From NCBI RefSeq assembly GCF_003711515.1, contig NW_021167095.1:152001-216000 (forward strand): 64,000 nt of DNA, in the 5' to 3' direction. Positions 57,550 to 64,000 of the stretch are shown here, piece by piece (position 1 is the first letter of the stretch; each line of letters begins with the position of its first letter). The notes below the pieces were generated by a model. The model did not search any database, was not told the origin of the DNA, and was given only the letters and a program-made list of their open reading frames with translations. The translations under genes and the position numbers were made by a program. Source of the DNA: Sodiomyces alkalinus F11. Its lineage: Eukaryota > Ascomycota > Sordariomycetes > Glomerellales > Plectosphaerellaceae.

Positions 57550-60500
57550 CGAAAGAAATGCGGTTTATTGAGTATAACGTCGATAAATAGGGTCCGGCGC
57601 AGGAAGTTATCCTAGAATAGGCTTTAGAGGCTTCGGCTAATATAGTCCTTATCTAAGAGCCTTCCTGAGTCCTAAAACCAGAAGGGTAGTATATTCGAAA
57701 CTACCTAGCCTTCTATACTGTCACGCCTAAGTCTCGGAAAAGCTAGTTTTTTTCTATTAAAGCTAGGGTCTTTAGGTATATAAGAAAGAGCTCGGTATTG
57801 ATTTTTCACACCGCGAAGACCTTCTAGATAATATAGACGCGTAGCTTATAGAGGTCTATTATCCGCAGACCTTCTATATCCTAAAGGTCTATAATTAGAG
57901 AGAGCAGGATCCCGAAATAATAGGCAGAGGGCCTCTAAGGCCCCCTAGCCCTACCCCCTCTACCTCGTCGACTTCTTCTTCCCCTTCTTTTCCTTCTTTT
58001 TCAGGCTCTAGAAGCCGACCCTGAACCGAAGATCGCGTGCTATAGGGCCTTTAGATCCCTAAGCCGACCCTTATTATAGGGGACTTTAACAGGAACCACT
58101 AGTAGTGGAACGGGGCTGCTACGAATCAGGCTTCTATTAAGGCCTAGGCCCTACTAGACTGGCTAAATAGCCTTAAAGCCACTTATTTAGTAGATCCTAA
58201 AGAAGTTAACCTAAACGGGGGGACCTTTTTTAGGTCTAATCTTCGTTAAGAGTAGGTTATAGACCTAGCCTTTTACACGCCCGGCTTTAATTATCTCCGC
58301 TTTTATAAGTGGGACTATATCGAAAACACTCCCTCCTTACACCGCGCTATCCTGATTTTAGCCTCTATTCTAGGCTTTAAAAGTCCTATCAAGAGATCTC
58401 TTCTACCGGCCTATAATTATAGGCTAGCGGACTAGGGTTTATTTACTAGCACCCTAAAGAGCCTAAAGCCTAGCCTCGACTAGTAGCTATAACAGGCTAT
58501 CGACGCCTCGGATTAGGACTCTATAGGTCGCCACCTAATAGATACTATCCCCCTGGCTCTTAAGGCCTCTATGCCTAAGCTAAGAGTAGTAGAGCGTTCG
58601 AAACCGTGGTGGACCCTAGAGCTAAAAGCCCTGCGAAAATTAGCTAACAGGGCTTTTAGGGTTTTTAGAAAACCTAAAGCCAAAAAGGGGGCCTCGGCTA
58701 CCCGGCTAGCGGCTCTAGAAACCACCTGGAAAGAGGCTCGAAACGCCTATTATAGGGTAGTAAAAACAGTAAAAAAGAACCACTAGGAGGCCTTCCTAGC
58801 TAACGCTTAAGGCCCTGACATTTTTAAGGCCTATAACTATATAAAGAGCGGCCTAAACGCTAAACTCCTACTAATTTAAACGCCTACGAAGCAGAAAGCC
58901 TACGCCTTCGATAAAAAATATAACGCCCTTATTTAGACCCTTTTTCCTCTTCCTCTTCCTTCCGCCACCGACGCCCCTAAAGCCCCTGTATTTACAGGCC
59001 CTTTAGGAGGCCTAGACCCCTCTACTGCCGCCACCGACGCCCCTGAAGCCCCTGTATTTATAGGCCCTTCGGGGGACCAAGGCCCCTTTAACTCTTCTAA
59101 CGGCCCCTAGAGCCTAACTAGATCACGTAGTAAGGGCCTTAGAAGACCGTGGGAGTGGCCTAGCCTATAGGCTGCCAAACTATAATGCGCTATCTTTAGA
59201 GCTACTAAGGGGAAAGCCCTAGGGCCTAATAGGATAAGCTTATAGCTAATCTAATAGGCCTATAAGGCTATTCCCGGGCCCTTCTTAAAGGCCTACTCAG
59301 CTTTATTTTTAGTAGGCTACCCGCCTACCTGCTAGAATGAGGCCTTAGGGGTCGTTCGACTAAAGCCGGGGAAGAAGGACTTCTAATCCTAAGTCTTATA
59401 GGATTACAGCCCTTCTAAACTGCTTAGGTAAAGTCCTCGAGAGGGTTATAACTACTAGACTAAGCTTTTTAGCTAATACCCGCGACGACCTTCTACACCC
59501 TAGTTAGATAGGGGGTAGGAAATAACGATCCGCCATCGATACGGCCCTTCTTCTTCTCCACTATATCGAAAAACAGCGTAAATCACGGCAAAACGCCGTA
59601 ATTTCTATGCTATTTTTAGATATTAAAGGAGCCTTCGACCACGTCGCCCGCCCTTAGCTACTAAGAATCCTTTAAGAGCCCTAACTACCCTCGAATCTGG
59701 TTAAATAGGTAGCCTCCTTCACAGAAAACAGGGGTATCTAACTAGCCTTCGAGGGTCAGGTTCAGCAGCCTACCCCCCTAAATATAGGGGTCCTATAAGG
59801 CTCCCCGGTTTCCCCTATCCTATTCCTAATTTATATTACGAAGGTTATAGCGGGGCCGGATTTTAAAGATCTTTAGTTATCCTATATAGACGATTTTCAG
59901 CTATCTATAGCGTCTACGTCGGCTAGAAAAACCTATAAGATCCTAGAAAGAGCCGTAGCCTCCTTTTTCGAAGCAGCTAATAATAACCACGTTCTTTTCG
60001 ACCCGGATAAGATAGAGCCTATTCACTTCCACCGAAGACGCTCTATCGAAGACGTCCCGGTTATTATAGGGGGGCACCTAGTTAAACCTACCCTAGGTAC
60101 TATTAGGTGGCTAGGGGTCTGGTTTAACCCTAAGCTATCTTTTAAACCCCACGTCGAAAAACGCCTAAAGTTAGCTATAGGGGCCTTAAGTAGACTCTAT
60201 AGCCTAGCTAGCTCGTAGAGGGCCTTTCTTTTAAGGCCCTACGGTAGCTATATATAGCCTGTAGAGCCTCGCTAGCTGACTTTGGCTTATAGCTATAGTA
60301 GGACCCTAAATCACCTACAAAGCACCTACTCGACCGCCTAGAACGCCTATAGTACGGCGCTCTACTTAGGGCTCTAGGGGCTTTTAGGGGAGCCCCCTTA
60401 CGGCCTCTAGAATTAGAAGCAGCCGTGCCCCTAGCGTCGATTCGGTTAACTAGATCTAATAGACATTATGCCTTTAGGTCTTTAAAGTTCTTATCGAACC

Positions 60501-61746
60501 ACCCTATAAGACGCTAGCTTCTAGGGGAGCTAGGGGAAGACCTCGCCCGCCTATAAGACCTATAGCCCACCACACAGCTCTATAGGCTAGGCCTAGAATT
60601 GGCTGCTTAAGTAGGGTAGTCCTGGGAAATAGAGGGCCCTGTAGCTAGGTAGGAGGCCCCTTAGGCCTCCTAACCTATAGCAGACCTTAGATACTTTTTT
60701 CCCTTGAAAGAATAGCCTATAACCGCGAAAAACACCGACTCCGGCACCCCAGACCTAAAAACAGCCCACCTCGAAGCCCTTAAGAATATACAATAATCCT
60801 TAGGCGAGTAGGCCTCTGTTTTCTATACCGACGGCTCCCTAGGCCACCCTATAAGGCCTCCTATAGGCCTACGTAGGCTGCAGCTGCTGTGATACAGTTA
60901 GCTAATACCGGTAGACCCTATAGAGCTATAGGCTATAACCTAGGAAACTCTGCCGAGGTCGCCGACGCCGAGTTATACGCTATTCTTTAGGCCCTTTAGA
61001 TTGCCCTAAAGCAGTCGCCTAGGCCCCTAGAGTGCTATATTTTTAGCGATTTATAGGCGGGTATTTAGAAGCTTCAGCGCTCCTCTTAGTAGGCTATAGA
61101 GGCTAAGACCCTTATCCTACAGCTAAAATAATTGGGCACTTCTGTCTCTATATGGTGGTGCCTTTCATATATAGGGATAGAAGGGAACGAACTAGCGGAT
61201 AAGGCAGCTAAATAGGCGTTAGACCCTAAAAAAGCTGCTAAATCTGTTACCTTAGTTACCCTTAGTCACTTAAAGCGTCGGGTTAACAAGGTCCTAGTCC
61301 GTGACTAGAAGGCTTTATAGAACGAAGAGGAAGAGGCGGAGAAAAGGGGTAAATCGGTGCGTTTAGGCCGCCTTTATAGGCGCCTAGTCCGAGATAACCT
61401 CTGCTTTTCCCGAAAACCACTATCACTGCCGATACAGGGCCCTAGGTGGGTAAAGTCGGCTTTTACTTAGTTAAAAACCGGCTTCGGATACCTAAAACCC
61501 TACTAAAAGAGGGCCCGAAATAGCGCTACTGACTGCTATTCCTGTCCCGGCTCCCCTATACAGGATACAGCCCACCTTATCCTTTCTTGCCCTTTTCATA
61601 AAAACGAACGAAAAGCCCTATGGGAAGCCCTAGTAGGCCTACCGCTATTCCTACCGCTATTATTCGGTACTAAAAGAGGTATACAGGCCTTAGAGGCCTA
61701 TCTTTTAGCTACTAAAATAGCCTCGGCGGAGTGGTATAGGGCGTAA
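57550..61746 (+). pseudogene. LINE-B ORF2: endonuclease-RT-RNase H-zinc motif
   Basis: Endonuclease at about 57560-58400: QYNVDK at the start, then ASANIVLI-EPS and IIGDFNRNH near 58070-58100 (GDFN is a conserved catalytic motif). Linker with an open 71-codon stretch at 58571-58786 (RSKPWWTLELKALRKLANRAF). RT from about 59330: RLKPGKKDF, ALLNCLGKVLERVITTRLS, a DIKGAFD-type FLDIKGAFDHVARP at about 59610-59650, and a YIDD-type site near 59880. RNase H at 60810-61230 with its acidic residues in VFYTDGSLG, DAELYAIL and FSDL, then GIEGNELADKAAK. Terminal motif C-P-G...H-L-I-L-S-C-P-F-H near 61540-61600, ending EWYRA at 61746. Confidence 0.87.
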
Positions 61747-61956
61747 ACCTCGGATCCTACGGTCTAGTTTTCTGTTTTGGTTTTTTACCTATTTTTCGGT
61801 ATATTAGGCAGACTATTACGGAGGATTTCCTTTATTTATTACTACTCCACTCCTTACTATAGTTTATTCTAGCCTCGAGCCTATAGGGTAAAAGGCGTCG
61901 TGCCATAGCTTTAAAGCTGTATGCGCGAAATGAATTAAAAAAAAGAAAAATAAAAA
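61747..61956 (+). other. LINE-B 3' UTR and A-rich tail
   Basis: 210 bp after the ORF2 stop, ending in AATTAAAAAAAAGAAAAATA and further A. No gene. Confidence 0.7.
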
Positions 61957-61967
61957 AGAGTAGTTAT
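61957..61967. repeat. LINE-B target-site duplication, right
   Basis: AGAGTAGTTAT; LINE-A copy 3 resumes immediately after it. Confidence 0.75.
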
Positions 61968-64000
61968 ATTTATTATAGTATATATCTAGGCACTTACCCT
62001 GATAACGTAAAGGCTTACGCTAATACTACGGCAATAGTCATAGCGTATTACTAGTATACTAATAGTCGCTATCTATAAAGAATATAAGTCGCCTCGGTAC
62101 CGTAATAATACCGTATATACGTTTAGGTAAATATAGCTAATAGTTTAATAAGTCCCCTCTACTATTAAGAAGTAGTAATAACGCCTTATAGATATTTACT
62201 AGGCGTATATAGCGGTAAAGGCTATTAGTAGCGCTAGTATCGGTATTATAGGTATCCCCCTTCGGTGCCGTAGTAGTCCTATACTAATAAGTTATAGGCT
62301 AAGGAGCGCTTAGGGATAGCGTCCCGGTCTTTTAACCAGGCTATAAACCGGGTATTACCTTCCGGTTATAGTTACGGCGGCACCGCGCCTGTAAAGGTAT
62401 AGGACTTATCTTATTATATAAAGACGCTTAGAGAGTAAGATAGATCTAATCTTAGATTACCTTATAAGTGGCTCCCCTTTAGTCCTACTACGACTCTTTA
62501 GAGGTATTAGCTAGCTAACTAGGCTTAGTAGGGTCTTAAGTATATTCAAAGTAGTATTAATGCCTCCGAGGGAGGTAAGGATAATAAAAACTAGCTAGTA
62601 TTATAATAGTATTACGTTAATACTACCGGGGTCCTAGCTTATAGGGCCCTTATCCTAATAATTAATTAGTTATTATACCGACGTATCCCCGCTCCGGTCT
62701 TATTTTAGTATCCCCGGTATTTTTATAGGCCTTTATAACGTTAAGGGCGAGGCGAAAGTCCTTAAGCCTCTTCCGTTATAAGAACCACTTTATAACTACC
62801 CCGGCCTTAGTATTATATTTTAATACGATATATAAGTCTCCTCTAATTATAAGTAGCCTCTTTACGGCACCGAAGAGGTCCTTACGGTCCTCCTCGGTTA
62901 CCTCCTAGTTTTAGAGTACTACGTGCTCCGCCGTTTCCGCCCCTTTATCCCCGTAAAGGTACCGCGGTAATAAGAAGCCCGGCACCCTTATTTTAGCTAG
63001 GAATACTTATCGGCTTAGTTTTTCTAATCTAATCTAGGTAAGTGCGGAGCCTTATAGCTTAAAGAGCCCTTTATATTTCCGGAGGGAGCGTTATATGAGG
63101 GGGCGGCTTAGTACCGCTACGGTATAGGTATAGGGCCGCCGTGCTTCCGCCTAGGCTTAACTTTATTCCTTTATAAGAGCTTTTTATAGCGGCGAGGTTC
63201 CGGCCTAGGTTATTAGGGCGGTAAGCTATACTATCCACGCGAGGGCGGTATAGGTCCTATAATACTAATTCGGTATTATTAGGGCTCTTACTATAGCGTA
63301 TACTCTAGCTAATATCTTATCTTTAGTCCCTTCTTCTTATATCCGACGGATTATTTGGGCGTTTAGGCGTAAGAGGCATAGGTTAAGGGGGGGGATAAAA
63401 GTCTCTTTATTAAGAACCCTAACTAATATAGTCTTATAGGCTCCGGCTACTAATCGGAGGTATCGGTTTTATATCGCTATAAGTACCGCTATAGAGCCTT
63501 ACCGGGGGCTAGCCCCTATCTTATAGATAGCCGAGGCGTAATAGGCCGTTACTAGTCTTATTACTATAAGGTATAGTCTTCTTATATCCACGACGCTATA
63601 CCCCTATACTACTATACTAAGCCTTAAGATAGCGTATATTCATATAGCTAGTCGGCCTTTTACCTTTTTAGGGTATCGCCGGAAGTCGAGTTTCCTATTA
63701 AGCTAAACGCTTAGGAGTTTTATCGCCTCCGTTACTAGTACCGAAGTAGCGCTAAGGGGGAGCGGGGTAAAGGATAGTTAGTATAATTTCGTAAAGGGGA
63801 TATAACTATACTTAGCTAGTTTAAACTATAGTCTGCTCGCTATCTCCTAGTCCAGGTAAGTACGCTACGTAGCGGTAAGACGGTACCGCGTTTATACCTT
63901 TATTCTGCTAAAGGGGATAATATTCGTGTTATTAGCGAATCCTGCTATTATCGTTTTAAGGACGTTTTCTAGCTCCTTACAAAGGGTAAAGATATAAAGG

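Larger units (their letters stand above)
55695..61956 (+). mobile_element. LINE-B: I/Tad-type LINE with RNase H
   Basis: A 6.26 kb plus-strand non-LTR element inserted into LINE-A copy 3, bounded by an 11 bp target duplication and ending in an A-rich tail (61934-61956). It holds ORF1 with zinc knuckles and ORF2 with endonuclease, RT, RNase H and a terminal Cys/His motif. It differs from LINE-A in sequence and in carrying RNase H. RIP is moderate: CAG and CAA are more often retained than in LINE-A, and several stretches of 60-70 codons are open. Confidence 0.9.
55500..64000 (-). mobile_element. LINE-A copy 3, split by LINE-B and cut by window end
   Basis: Pieces 55500-55694 and 61957-64000 align with about 16100-16290 and 16290-18320 of copy 1 in the same (minus) orientation; together they are the 3' UTR and the 3' half of ORF2. 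LINE-B lies between them with a target duplication. The extreme 3' end (tail and the last 0.8 kb) is missing left of 55500. RT active-site sequence near 63920-63960 reads AGFANNTN on the minus strand, FADD after two RIP changes. The 5' part is outside the window. Confidence 0.82.

Noticed and set aside
1..64000. tRNA, rRNA or telomere repeats
   Set aside because: Scanned by eye; only tRNA-complementary primer-binding sites of the copia elements were seen, no cloverleaf, rRNA signature or telomeric repeat array.

Overview
This window comes from a filamentous ascomycete (Pezizomycotina). Three things point there: spliced genes with 44-65 bp introns and CTAAC/CTGAC branch sites; fungal types of Ty3/gypsy, Ty1/copia and Tad1/I-like LINE elements; and pervasive repeat-induced point mutation (RIP). 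In most of the window CpA/TpG is almost absent and TpA is very common, while CpG survives, so coding frames are littered with TAA and TAG where CAA, CAG or TGG stood. No bacterial operons, rRNA or tRNA genes were seen.

Layout. 1-5611: minus-strand Ty3/gypsy element (Gypsy-1), broken by a plus-strand chromodomain gypsy element (Gypsy-3, about 5612-11170). 11170-13130: degraded repeat of unknown type. 13317-14763: intact three-exon SRAP/HMCES-like gene on the minus strand, an un-RIPped island. 15162-27718: minus-strand copia element (Copia-2) whose left LTR is split by a 6.6 kb LINE (15319-21950). 27719-31680: second un-RIPped island with a plus-strand gene for an unrecognised conserved-looking protein (28114-29082), a minus-strand secreted, probably GPI-anchored Cys-rich protein (29926-30749) and a 450 bp MITE (31125-31574). 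31690-51137: Gypsy-2, a sister copy of Gypsy-1, split by Copia-1 (33125-46556), which is itself split by a plus-strand LINE (37543-44192). 51138-55500: unresolved degraded DNA with tandem repeats and a palindrome. 55500-64000: a third copy of the LINE family (minus strand, runs off the end), split by a different plus-strand LINE with RNase H (55695-61956).

Insertion order can be read from target-site duplications and split LTRs. The three host genes have no evident functional link: they are ordinary chromosomal genes left between RIP-silenced transposon nests. The least explained items are a possible antisense ORF between pol and the 3' LTR of Gypsy-1/2, a roughly 70 bp repeat family at the island edges (inverted around the second island), and an un-RIPped LTR fragment 30 bp upstream of the SRAP start codon.

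Caution: once TAA/TAG are read as former Gln/Trp codons, almost every frame looks open, so degraded ORFs are called here only where family motifs or two-copy comparison support them.
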